From: Protopterus annectens
Lineage: Eukaryota; Chordata; Ceratodontiformes; Protopteridae
Reading direction: 5' to 3'
DNA length: 64,000 nt
Assembly (NCBI RefSeq): GCF_019279795.1
Contig: NC_056739.1
Span: 15,402,792 to 15,466,791, forward strand
The notes beneath the pieces were generated by a model. That model was not told the origin of the DNA. It made no database searches and saw only the letters and a program-made list of their open reading frames with translations. The position numbers were made by a program, and so were the translations under genes. This document shows, piece by piece, positions 43,861 to 54,240 of the stretch. The stretch's first letter is position 1. The number at the start of each line of letters is the position of its first letter.

Positions 43861-46509
43861 ACCAAAAAGAAATGGGAGTAAGTTCTGGATCCTCTCTGTT
43901 CGGCTGTGACCTCTTGGATGACTCTCTGTTGCAATAACTTTTTGATCTCTGGTACTGTCAACTCCCTCTGGCTCAGTGGAACATTGGAGAGCTTCTTTTG
44001 AACTTTGGGAGAGGGAAGAGAAAAGGGAATGTAGAAGTCTCTAGATGTTATACTTTGCACTCAAGCACTTGAAGCTATTTGGGCCCAGGTGCCTGGGTGC
44101 AGGGAAAAATGGCACCCGACTGCATCCAGAGGTGGACAGTCAAGCAGCTTCAAAAGCGCTGAAATGGCTTGCTGAAAAAGGGTTCGCTAAAGCCATCATT
44201 ATAATGGCCCCCAGGGCGGCATCTCTCATTAAAGCCTCCTCCTCTGCCTCTGGAAGAGTACTCTCCACTTTGATTTGGAAAGGAACCTTGTGATTTTCAG
44301 AATCAAGTTTTCTTAGCCCCTCTTATTTCTAGAATACGTTCTTTGAGGGGTGGAAATCTTGATCCCCATGGCAGACAAGGTCTTACCCTCTTGCTCGCTA
44401 CAGGTCAGTGTCTTTCACTGATGGGCCAAATAAAGATGACCCATCAAAAGGGCCACTGACAAAAGATGCTAAAGGGCACCACAAAATCACAAAGCCTCAT
44501 CTATGCATCTCTGTGTATCGCAATGCCAATGCTGGCTGCCCTTGTGGATCCTTCCTTGGAAAGGGAAATCAGCCTCATGGAAGAGGTTGCCAGGGAAGTA
44601 AGAGTGGTCAGCTTTGGAGAAACTTTAGCTCCTTCTTAGGCAAGCATTCTGCCAGGGACTCAGAGAGCTCCTTCACTAGGTCTCTCTGAGGCCAAATAAA
44701 ATGTGGCAAGTAATTAAGCGCTCTAACCGAAAAGGTCACGGAGGAGGATGAGCACTTCATGAATCTCTCCAACGCTCTGGAATCCCTGTTTGGCAGGTGG
44801 ACAGTCAAGCTCTGCTGTACGAGCTCTTTCTTGGTAGCAGCTACCGCCATCATAGCGTCATTGGGAATGCACTTGCTCCAAAAGGATCTGTCTTCTGGGG
44901 GAGAAAGAAAATCTGGACATTTTAGCATAGGCTCTACGATGTTCGGCTCCTTCCAGGCCTGACGGGTGACAAAGATCTATAAGAGCGTCCGCTGGAGGGA
45001 CTACCCAAGATGCAGATGGGCCCACCACAAAGGACTCCAAAAATACGGACTCCTCTAAAGAAGGATTTTTGGATGACCAGCCACCACCTCTTTGCTTTAA
45101 GATTTCTAAGATGCTTGCAAAGGAGACATCGTCTGGTGGTGATTTGGAGGATCCTGCTCCCTCATCATAGTCCATATCCTCAGTGAAGGACTTTGTAAGG
45201 GAGTCCAAGTGCCTCCTCTTGCACATCCTCTTCCGTGGGACCTCCTCCATGGGATGTTCAGGTGAGGAGTTGGAAGAGAAAGGGCCACCTCCAGTGGAAG
45301 ACATTACAGGTCTTTAGAGGTGGGCTGACCCTGGACAGAAATGGAAGGTGGAAGGCCCAGACCCAATACAGGGACACAGGGAGGAGCAGAAGTCAAAGGG
45401 TCCAAAGTTCTGTCTGCAGAGAAAGCATTTTCTAAAACTCAGAAAGCCAATAGCCCCAGAGAACCCTCTCCCACTCCCTCGGAGCTGAAGCCATTGAGGA
45501 AGAAGGAAGGAGTACCCCCAGAGCCCCAGCTCTCTGATAGAACAAGACCCACACTGTCGAGGGCCAAAGTTCCAAGGGAGAGGGAAAGATCTGACAAAAC
45601 TGGAGCCAAACCTCATCCATCAGATCCAGCCAATACATCACGGATCCAGGGCTCACTCTGATCATAGGATTTCAAAACAGAGGTAGTCAATGTCACGGTC
45701 GGTGTCAAGGAAGCAAAGGTCCTCTGATCCGACCTGAATCCCTCGGTAGACTGCTGCCCTGGGGCTCTGAAACTGCTACTCAGATCTGAGAAGCAGAAAA
45801 AGAAGAAGTGGTAGGGACTCTCTCGGATCCACGAGGGTACAAGAGCTGGAAGTACCCCCATCTGGATCTGAGCCTGAATAATGGACCTAACCATTTGTCT
45901 ATGTCATCGTATAGGCTCCTAGAGGATCTGGAAGCCGCACAGGAAGGTCTAGAATGAATGGGCGTCTGTAAAATCTTGGTTGGCACTGTAGGAGAAAACA
46001 ATCTTATGGATCTCCCAGGTGAAGGAATACTAGATCCAGGATCCATGGACTAACAGATCTGAAAGAGAGGGTGAAAGACCAGAATCGAACTAGTAGGATA
46101 CAGTGAGGTAGTCTAAGCAGAATCAGACTCACTCTGAGCCGTCAAGTCTATCAGATCCGAGGAAGCTGACAAAGATTTAGGCGCCAACATCCTCGGATCC
46201 AACTCTTTAGTGATCTTAGAAGGTGGCTCGGAGGAAGCCTTGGACTCTATATTGGTGCTTTTTTGCCTCAGAGCCATGTAAATCCTTAGAGGGGGGTTGA
46301 CTCCCTGGAGAAGAAAGTTGAGCGGACAGAAACCCTTTTAAAATTAGTCTGTTCCTACATTCCTGGACTGCCTGAGGATTGAAACCCTCGCAGATCTTGC
46401 AAGGGGAATCCAAGTGAGCTGCCCCCAAACAATAAACACATTTCTCATGTGAGTGCGGGATTTTTCTATCACACTGCGTGCACCTCTTGAACCCAGTTGA
46501 CTTATCCAT
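43861..46509 (-). pseudogene. DIRS F gag, zinc-finger start present, frameshifted
   Basis: The likely start is the ATG at 46509-46507 (MDKSTGFKRC). The zinc-finger block is CTQCDRKI, HEKCVYCLG, CKICEGF, then a basic run and serine-rich text. Middle pieces at 44858-45304 contain KRMCKRRHLDSLTKSF and PDDVSFASILEILKQRGGGW. 44608-44928 has MMAVAATKKELVQQS and VHLPNRDSRALERF. The C-terminal part joins RT at 43794-44060 (PKKTGNLRPILDLSKLN). At least five frames are needed. Confidence 0.7.
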
Positions 46510-46972
46510 AATTTTTATATAAGCTAGAAAATGCCCTAAGACTACCAATCCTTAAAGGGAAAGGCTACAAGATATAAAAATACAAAGATAGAAAGCTTGT
46601 TTCTTTTTTTTGAAAGACATGGGCAAGGCCTGAAGGGACAGGAAGACAAGTAGACCTAATTCCCTTGTACACTAAATAGGAAATGGAGGAGTTTAATATA
46701 AAGAAAGAAGATTTTAAAATACAATAAAAGGTAGAAAAGTAAGAACACCAAAACTTCACTTAACTAAGAACTCTTGAGCACTGGAGAATGCTTCTGTATG
46801 CACTGGCGGCAAACGAGATCTGAGAAGGTAGGGCTGGGGGCAGGAAATTGTGGGTAAGGGAGGAGCTCGAGCCTGGAAGATAGAGTCTGTTGTAGACGGC
46901 TTTACTGGATCCGAGGACTGGCTCTGTAACCCATCAGTAAAGCAGAATAAGAGGGACAACATCAGATGAAGG

Positions 46973-47453
46973 AGTTTTCAAAATAGTAAAGACTTTTTTT
47001 TAACTACCAGGCAGAAAATACCAATAATGATACAAAAAATACCCTCTAGAGTACAGGAAAGGGAAATTTATAGGAAGGGAAGCATGAGTACAAATAATGG
47101 TACTCAGCAGAATACCCATCTACAAAAATGTATGAAAAATAACTGCCTGACAGACAGAACTTGAAAACTCCACAGAAAGCAAGGAAGGGAGGTGAAATAA
47201 AGTTAAAAGTATTTCAGAGAGGAAAACTTGCAACTTGAAATACTGAAAATCACATCTGAAAGCTCAAGAGAAGGTGATCCATGTCTGAACGACATGGTGG
47301 CAAACAAGATATGAGGTAAGTTAGGTTGTTTGGGCATTGTGGGTAAGGTAGGAGCTTGACAGTTGGATCCGTGAATCTAGTGAAAGCAGCCAAGTCAGAT
47401 ACTAGGTTGGATCTGAGACTCATCTGTTGAAGAATTAATGAAAAACTTCAGAT
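46973..47453 (-). mobile_element. DIRS Z, 5' leader and right terminal repeat
   Basis: After element F ends, a 5' leader and terminal-repeat-like block continue: GGTGGCAAACAAGATATGAGGTAA at 47300, a TTGTGGGTAAGG block, and the terminus AAAAACTTCAGAT ending at 47453. The same order (GCGGCAAACGAGATCTGAG, TGTGGG, terminal ACAT/AGAT) is seen at the right end of the other copies. This is the 5' end of Z, older than the elements inside it. A run of T and A-rich DNA lies at 46980-47060. Confidence 0.6.
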
Positions 47454-48247
47454 TCCCTTTTTCTCTTACCAGAAACCACCTAATGAGAAAGGTCAATAAC
47501 CCATACAAGACCCTGAGCCAGACTTAATAAACTACTTCTATCCAGTGACACTGGCACAGGAGAAGATATACATTTAGTTTTCTGTTTCTTTCTGACAAGA
47601 AAGATAAGACAAATGTTTTTTGTTGGGAGCAACAGCTTGGGATGGGCACACTATTCTGGTTAAGCAGGGGCACCTTCCCTGTCCGTTTTTCCATCACTGA
47701 CTTATGTGGCTTCCCTTGCTGGCTGAGGGGACTTCAACAGCAGCAGAGAACATGGCTAACCATCTAGTCCATAGTGGCAGTACGTCAACATCAGATAGAT
47801 CTGAGGAAAACGATTAATGGTTTGAGGACTCAGCTTTGGCCACAGCAGAGTCATGCACTTGCAGCTGAGGAAAACTGCTAGCCTGCTGTGGGGGCAAAGG
47901 CTGTTAAGCTTACTTTTTCCTTTTTGTGGCTGGAAGAAGGACCAACCATGGGGACTGCAGTGTGTTCCACTGTGAAGCCAAAAATTATGCCTCTTTCCTG
48001 GGAAAGTTAAGTAGCACAAGCGGGTAAAATTTCAAAAGTAGTATAAAGTAATTTTTCCCAATAACAGCATAGTGAAAAGCACTCTAATACACTTTAACAC
48101 CCCGAAAAAGTAATTTAAACCAAGTTTCTCCACAGGGGAAAAAAAGGTATTAGAATGTTTAAATCAACTTTTAAACTGTCAATGCAACAATGCATTCCCA
48201 TTTAAAAGTATAGCAAAATTGTATGACAGTAAAAAAAAAAAAAAAAA
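47454..48247. other. Unassigned segment ending in a poly-A run
   Basis: About 790 bp between the ends of two DIRS copies. No recognisable domain or inverted repeat was found. It ends in 17-18 A residues (48231-48247) directly at the terminus of DIRS G, which could be the tail of an unrecognised retroposed sequence on the plus strand or simply an A-rich integration target. The open frame at 47756-48019 on the minus strand has no recognisable features. Confidence 0.4.
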
Positions 48248-48706
48248 GAGTTCATTTTTCACCATAACGTTTCATTTCTGTTGTCCATTTTCATTCTTCC
48301 TCAACTGTTGGGTTCAGATCCGATTTTCGGATTTGTCTCAGCCGTTACTTTAGCTCATGGTCATCAAAAAACTCTTGAGCTTCTCCCTTACCCATAATGC
48401 GCCAACCCCTGACATACCTCAGATCTTATTTGCTGTTTGACATAAAGTAGGAAGTACTATTACAAAATTCTTAACAGAAGAAGCCATATCTGGGGCTGAT
48501 CATGGAGGACAATGGTGTCCTTATAAATTCCCATCTTCCAGAAATCAACTGTGAAAAAGGATGGGGTTGGTGGATGTGGAGTTGAAGAATGAAAATGGAC
48601 AATACTGATGTAACATTATGGTGAGTACACAACTTCTTTATCTGAAGCTGTCAATTTTCATTCTATCCTCAACAGTTGGGACAGAGTCCCCAGCTACCTA
48701 GATTCA
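48248..48706 (-). mobile_element. DIRS G, 3' end only (terminal repeat and internal complementary region)
   Basis: The left terminus reads GAGTTCATTTTTCACCATAAC, followed by the block ACTGTTGGGTTCAGATCCGA, ACCTCAGATCTTATTTGCTG and, at 48590-48682, an internal complementary region (TATGGTGAGTACACAACTTC then TTTATCTGAAGCTGTC). The recombinase gene that should follow is absent; sequence changes at about 48706 to AT-rich DNA. So only the last 460 bp survive. Its terminal sequence resembles that of Z. Confidence 0.7.
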
Positions 48707-49424
48707 ATTAGATTTAGAATGCCACAAACTTTATTGGCAGATTAGAACTACAGCTTATGTCCATCCTGGTCTTAATGAGTTTGTTTCCATAAAATGTGTG
48801 CTTAGAAAATTAGCGTTGAAAAGATAACTTTGTTTATGTTCCAGATTTAAAAATTTAATATAAGTGAAAATTCATATAATGTATAAAACATGTTAAGTTA
48901 GAGTACATAAAGAATAAGATATTTAACATGTTTCATAAACATTACAATTTTATAATTTTAGTGTACTTATTCATTCATAAATAACAATTAATAATAATTT
49001 TTAAACAGTTTATATATATTTATATTCATAAAGTTGGTAAGATTAGTTACTTAGGAATTTTATATCTGTGGTATGATAGATTAAATTAGTATTTATTATA
49101 CTTTAGTATATTAAATGGATTTTAGAAGGTTTTTAAAATATGTTTATTAGTTTGCTACTATTTGCAGTACTTACTATTTATTTAATGAATTACATATTTG
49201 TTAATTCATTTTTATTTAGCTAATTTTTGTGAATATGTGTATTGAAATATGCATGACTAGATTTTCATGGGCTTGTTTAGTTTTAAGGCTTGGTGAAAGT
49301 AAAACTCTAGACTTCAGCTTCATCAAGTGCTTTGCATGCTCAATTGATGTCTTAATTGATTATAATGATGTCACTTAGTAATTATGTTATAGTTATATAA
49401 GGAAGGTTAATTTGTGTATTGAAT
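48707..49424. other. AT-rich tract, no gene seen
   Basis: About 720 bp of unusually A/T-rich sequence (most extreme at 48870-49260) with no open frame of note. It leads directly into the hammerhead-like motif, so it may be the flank or leader of the same Penelope-like remnant. The first 150 bp (48710-48850) are less A/T-rich and unassigned. Confidence 0.4.
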
Positions 49425-49470
49425 TGTCTGATGAAGGAAGGGTATTAACCCCTCCGAAAGCGCTAACACA
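49425..49470 (+). ncRNA. Hammerhead-ribozyme-like motif (plus strand)
   Basis: CTGATGA (49428-49434) fits the core CUGANGA box. Helix II arms GGAAGGG (49436-49442) and CCCCTCC (49449-49455) form seven positions with one A/C mismatch. GAAA (49456-49459) follows, then palindromic GCGC (49460-49463) in place of helix III and UA (49464-49465) as the expected cleavage site. Helix I starts with TGT (49425-49427) pairing with ACA (49466-49468). An additional A at 49435 between the core box and helix II is unusual. Hammerheads of this minimal type are known from Penelope-like elements; cleavage is not shown. Confidence 0.5.
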
Positions 49471-50062
49471 ATAAATAATTTTGTCTGTTTGTAGCTACCA
49501 GTTCATTCGCTGCCTTTGTGTGATTCCTGATTATGTCTGAGCAGCACTTCTTCTGTGGCAAAGATGGAAAATCAACGCTGTGGAAGAAAATGTTTTGTTC
49601 CTTATGCCTAGGTCTGAATCACACTCTTTAAAAATCAATTTTATCAGTGTATAAAGCCAAAAACAAGTGTGTCAGGTCATGACATTTATGCTCCCAGTTC
49701 ATGTCTGCAAACTTAACTTACCTAACAGTTACCTTCCAATTTTCAATTTATATTTCCAAGCTACATAAGCAGGCACCCCTCAAACTAAGGTCAAGTGTCC
49801 TATTAACCTTCCTATTTCAAATATTTATTTCATCCCTGCTTAGCACTGCTGCTTTCTGCTTAACATCGTGCAAACGCGGTTGGCAACATTGCTCAGGTTT
49901 GTACACAACCACTAAACGTGATAACTGGAATTGGCGGGAAACCATTAGTTGCCATTGCTCTAGTTCAGGTGTTATATATGCCTGGAGTTAGTGGGGAAGG
50001 TGCCCAGTCTAGGGCACAGAGGTGGGGAGTCCAAAGCACCACAGCCAAAGGCTTCTGTAGCA

Positions 50063-50250
50063 GAACTGTTCTGGCTCTCAGTACAAGTCTGAGGTATGGA
50101 GTAGTTTGGCTCAGGATGTATCCAGTGCTGCTAGCATCACACACACCGGAGAACAGTGTAGGAATCATTTTAATGACCTTCAGAGGCAGAAAAAGGATAC
50201 CCTCAACCATTGGTTGACTGAATTTGAAAATGCAGACATCCCACTGCTGT
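50063..50250 (+). pseudogene. Myb/SANT-like domain exon candidate
   Basis: One plus-strand frame reads YKSEVWSSLAQDVSSAA, SITHTGEQCRNHFNDLQR and QKKDTLNHWLTEFE. This is the tryptophan-containing helix pattern of Myb/SANT-like DNA-binding domains found in Harbinger-type transposons and host genes derived from them. The stretch ends at a good splice-donor-like GTAAGT (50251-50256), suggesting an exon. The preceding border is unclear; TGTAGCAG or CTCTCAG upstream (about 50055-50080) could be acceptors. Whether this is a transposon ORF or a host gene fragment cannot be decided from this window. Confidence 0.4.
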
Positions 50251-50713
50251 GTAAGTATGACAATAAGAGAGTATTTGTAATACTAAGAAAGCTAAATATA
50301 GGCAAGACCTGTATGCATAATGCTCTTCTGTTCTTTTCTGTACTTTCCTCAGCTAATGCATAACTTCAATTCAATAGACCGACTCATGCTGCTTGAATGA
50401 AGAGATTGAGGGAAGCAAGTTGTATGTATGCAACACAAGAGAAGTATTGTTGTAGCGTTAAAAGTTAAATATAGGTTTTTGGATTTTTTACACAGTTGGA
50501 GCAAAATGAACATGCATATCCTAACTATAAAAGCAAGTATGCATGCCTTAGACTGTATAGCACAAACCAGATTTAGGAGTCAAATATAAGACTTTAGTCA
50601 GAGGTTATGAATACAAATACAATGAGTCATAACTATACAATACTGTATTTCTTTAATAATATTTACATAAAATTAAAGTCTATACAAGTGGCATAAATGC
50701 CCTGCTGTTAACT

Positions 50714-50990
50714 GTTGTTTGTCTTTCGGCTTTTCTCGGTAAGGGGTTGCCACAGCGGAACTCCAGCCCACTAATGATTGGCAGTAGATTTTTACGAAAT
50801 GCCGAGATGCCAGCAAGACGTCCAACCTTCAACGAAGGCATGCCCGTTTACGCACGCATATCTTTCGAACACTATTCAACTGCGGGGAGGACATGCAGAC
50901 TCCACACAGAAGGCACTCCTAAGCCCAGCAGTGAATCGAACGGGAGAACCTCTTGCTGTGAGGTAACAACGCTACCGCCGTACCACCGCG
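50714..50990 (-). mobile_element. V-SINE with perfect 15-bp target duplication
   Basis: Read on the minus strand, a tRNA-derived head with a B-box-like GTTCGATTC (50933-50941) is followed by the V-SINE-type central core GTGTGGAGTCTGCATGTCC (within 50882-50907) and a LINE-like 3' end with CCGCTGTGGCAACCCC and AGCCGAAAG (50722-50758). It is flanked by the identical 15-bp repeats GCCCTGCTGTTAACT at 50699-50713 and 50991-51005. V-SINEs are known from fishes including lungfish, and from lampreys. A target duplication this clean suggests a fairly recent insertion. Confidence 0.85.
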
Positions 50991-51295
50991 GCCCTGCTGT
51001 TAACTTTAATCTGTATAACTGGAACATACATGTATGTGCAATATATACACATTTCAAGGATTACTTTCAGCAATCTGTAGAATAGTGTGTATTTATTAGG
51101 ATGTATGCTTAAATGTAATACTTCAGATAAAACAGTTGTATTATTGTGTTAATGCATTGTATGTCACATATGATGGTACTAATTTTTTCTTTTTTTTCTT
51201 CTCTCACCCTCAACTCTTATCTCTCTTCTTTTATTTTCTATTATGTGTTGTTAAAATGTCTCCATGTCATCCATGTGTATGAAATCAATAAATGC

Positions 51296-51544
51296 TACAC
51301 AGCACAGTGAGGTAAGGTCAGCCCCAGAGGATCAGCCTGCCCCTGCTCCACCAGCACCAGTACCGATGCCCAGCACGTCTGGGACTAAACCTGACAGCAC
51401 TGACTCTGCTGCCCCTGCACTACCTGTGCCCTCAGGTAGTACTGCCCTCACAGCTAGTGCTGTGATACCCTCTGGGAGCAGTAGCAGAGGGGGGATTATA
51501 TCTCCCGTTGGGAGATGCCAGGGTTGGTGTGTAGGTTTGTGCAC
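51296..51544 (+). pseudogene. Proline/serine-rich open segment, possible second exon
   Basis: A 138-codon open frame (51264-51680) on the plus strand. Its middle is very rich in Pro, Ala and Ser (PAPAPPAPVPMPSTSG, then ALPVPSGSTALTAS). It follows an acceptor-like ACACAG at about 51296. Similar low-complexity linkers follow Myb/SANT-like domains in Harbinger-derived proteins, so it may belong with the exon at 50063-50250. This link is inference, and nothing catalytic is visible. Confidence 0.3.
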
Positions 51545-52680
51545 TGCACCACTGGTGTATGCCTACGCCAGATGTGGAGGCTGCTCTCCCTCATGGTATG
51601 TAGAAGGAGAAGATGTCAAGCATTCCAGCCACCAGCAGAGTAAGGGGACAGTGATGACAGGCCAGTGGGTGAGGACTTGATTTCACTGTTTCCATGTTTG
51701 ATGTGCATGAGCCTGTGTTATCCTCTCCCTAACCCCATAATGATTTCTCCCAACCTTTAGTGTCCCTCACCATCTCTGTCTCTTGTCTTGTTTGTTTGCA
51801 TTTGCTTCTTCACCTACCCAACTTACCTGACCCAGAAATACCTATGTCCCTCACCCTGCATTCCTCTCTTACTAAATAAAAAAATATCCTCTCATTCATA
51901 GCTCTCCATTTTGCAGACGTCTTGATTCAGTCCAGTTGGCTATACAACATGATTACATTGTTGTCACCCCTCCTCTGGAGGTGACAATCAAAATTCAGCT
52001 AATATTCTGCACATATTATCAGTTTTCAATGTTTAAGAAAAGGATAGCTATGGTTCTTGTCTCCCTCCCTCCTGCACATTCCTGTAATGCTTTCCCTTTG
52101 TTCTTCCCCCTAGTTGCTCTCCATTTCACCACTTTCGCATATACCCAATTTTAACATTTATAATCTAGCCAAAAAAACAGAATTACACACAACACACACA
52201 AGTACTAGTAAAAGCAATGGATGTCTTCATTTTTTGGCCTCCATGCTTGTGCAGAGGTTGGCACTGAGCACCAATGCAAAACGAAGGTGAGCGGCCCTAC
52301 AGTGCTGCAGTTACCTCTGGGAAATGCCCCTTAACCCCACTGCACTATGCCAACACACAACACATGTACTATAAAGAATTAATGTCACTGCATTATCAAT
52401 GTTTACTTAAAAGTATTAGATATAAGTGGATTCAAACCCTGTATCATCTGGGCTCAAAAATAAATGTGCTAATGCATTTACACATGCTGTCACAGATTCA
52501 GCTAAACAGCAGGTGTGTTTCATAGACTCAGTACTAGATCTCAGACGTTTAGCAATCCAGCTCACATTTGTGCACTGCTTAACTACATGCAAACAGGGAA
52601 AGTAATAGAAATGTGTATCTCCTATGCGCAAGCACTTTGCCAACTGTCATGCAAACCTGCTGCTATCCGCTGCACTATAA
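51545..52680. other. No recognised feature
   Basis: About 1.1 kb of unassigned DNA between the proline-rich segment and DIRS H. It contains a pyrimidine-rich stretch (51700-51900) with an AATAAA at about 51874, which could serve as a poly-A signal for the preceding gene-like region. No domains, inverted repeats or target duplications were seen. Confidence 0.4.
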
Positions 52681-53209
52681 AGAAGTTATGTTCTTACCAT
52701 AACGTTCCATGTGGAGTGTTCATCTCGCCTTTGTTCTTACACACGGGTTCGGAGCCGATCCTCGGCTCCGAGTCGGCCGCACAGCAAAGCTCTGCATCTT
52801 AGAGAAGCTCGAGACCAGGCTATATCCCACAATCCTCCCTGCCATTACTCAGATCTAGTTTGCAAGCAAACCAGACCAACCATAAACCTCAGGTGCTAAG
52901 GCTACACACAGCCACAAATATCAGAGACACTATCTCACTGACAAATTAACTAAAGGGTAGCGAAATATACCCTATGAGGTAAGAAACAATATACCCGGAA
53001 GGGGTTAAGGCATGTGGACCAGACTCTAGTCCTACTCGTTCCTCCAAACACGTGAGTGAGGGAAGGGAGGGAATGTAAGAACAAAGGCGAGATGAACACT
53101 CCACATGGAACGTTATGGTAAGAACATAACTTCTTTATGTGAGAGTGTTCAATCTCGCCATTTGTTCTTACACATGGGTAGCATCCCTAGCTCTGTCACC
53201 CTGAGTGAC

Positions 53210-54240
53210 TCATGGAAGAACGTTCCTAAGCACAGTGGAACCAAAAGATGTCCTGTCTTTGGAGGCTTTGTCAACCCTATAATGAGCGATGAAAGTATGT
53301 AGTTTAGACCACGTGGCTGCTGCACAAATCGTGTCCAAAGACAGACGAGCTGCATGTGCCAAGGAAGTGGAGACGGATCTGGTAGAATGGTCCTTAGGTT
53401 TGGTGGGCAAGGCCTGATTCGACTTAGAATATACAAAGGCTATACAATCAGTAAGCCATTTAGAAAGTGTATGCTTTGTAACTGCCATGCCCTTTTTATT
53501 GTCTGCAAACGCGACAAAAAGCTGATCTGTTTTCCTGTAATCTTTAGTTTTGTCCAAATAAAATCTTAGTTGTCTGTGGACATCTAACTTGTGCAGCATA
53601 TATTCCAACTTGCTGGTATGGTTTTTGAAAAATGTAGGGAGTTCTATGGACTGATTAATATTCGTGACAGAACATACCTTAGGAAGGAAAGACAGATTTG
53701 TTCGCAAGGAGACTCTATCTGGGTGGAAAATTAAGTAAGGTGGTTTGACTGATAGTGCTTGCAGCTCTGAAACTCTTCGAGCTGAAGTAACAGCTACAAG
53801 AAAAAGTGTCTTCCACGACAAAAACTTCAGGAGGCAAGAAGAGGCTGGTTCAAAGGGTGGCAACATTAGTTGCGACAGTAACAAATTTAAATTCCATGGG
53901 AATAAAGGGTCTCTGACGGGCGGTCAAAGATGGAAGGATCCTTTCATAAAAGCCTTACAAAGCCTGTGGGATATAATAGAAGAACCGTCCTCACCAACAT
54001 GGTAGTTGGATATGGCCGCCAACTGTACTCTTAATGTGGAAGTAGAGGCTCCTTTGTGAAAAAGGATGGATAGAAATTTTAGAACTTTATGTAAAGGAGC
54101 TACCAGGGGGTCCAAGTGTTGGCTAGATGCCCAATATACAAAGCGTTTCCATTTACTCCTGTAGAGTTTTGTAGTGGAAGCCTTATGAGAGGCAACCAGA
54201 ATGCGTTGAACTGCCGGAGAAAGTAGATCAGACCTGGCTA
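53210..54240 (-). pseudogene. DIRS H tyrosine recombinase, one frameshift
   Basis: The C-terminal 224 codons (53210-53884) carry SARRVSELQAL (first Arg), HPDRVSLRTNLSF, LDVHRQLRFYLDK, DHSTRSVSTS (HxxR) and HTFIAHYRVD (Tyr). The N-terminal part, ASHKASTTKLYRSKWKRFVYW, lies in the upstream frame that is open from 55252 to 53924 and overlaps the methyltransferase and RNase H frames. One frame change between 53884 and 53924 separates the two. All catalytic residues are present. Confidence 0.8.

Larger units (their letters stand above)
40379..46972 (-). mobile_element. DIRS-type retrotransposon F, inserted in Z
   Basis: Left terminus TTAGTTATGTACTTACC at 40379, right terminus GACAACATCAGAT ending at about 46972. 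The internal complementary region is at about 40693-40790. Inverted blocks such as CTGATGGGTTACGG / ACCCATCAG and CCTCGGATCTGA / GGATCCGAGGAC are at 40438-40475 and 46905-46945. The copy is 6.6 kb, or 6.15 kb without the DNA transposon at 40818-41261. It carries all three gene regions on the minus strand, all broken. Confidence 0.85.
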
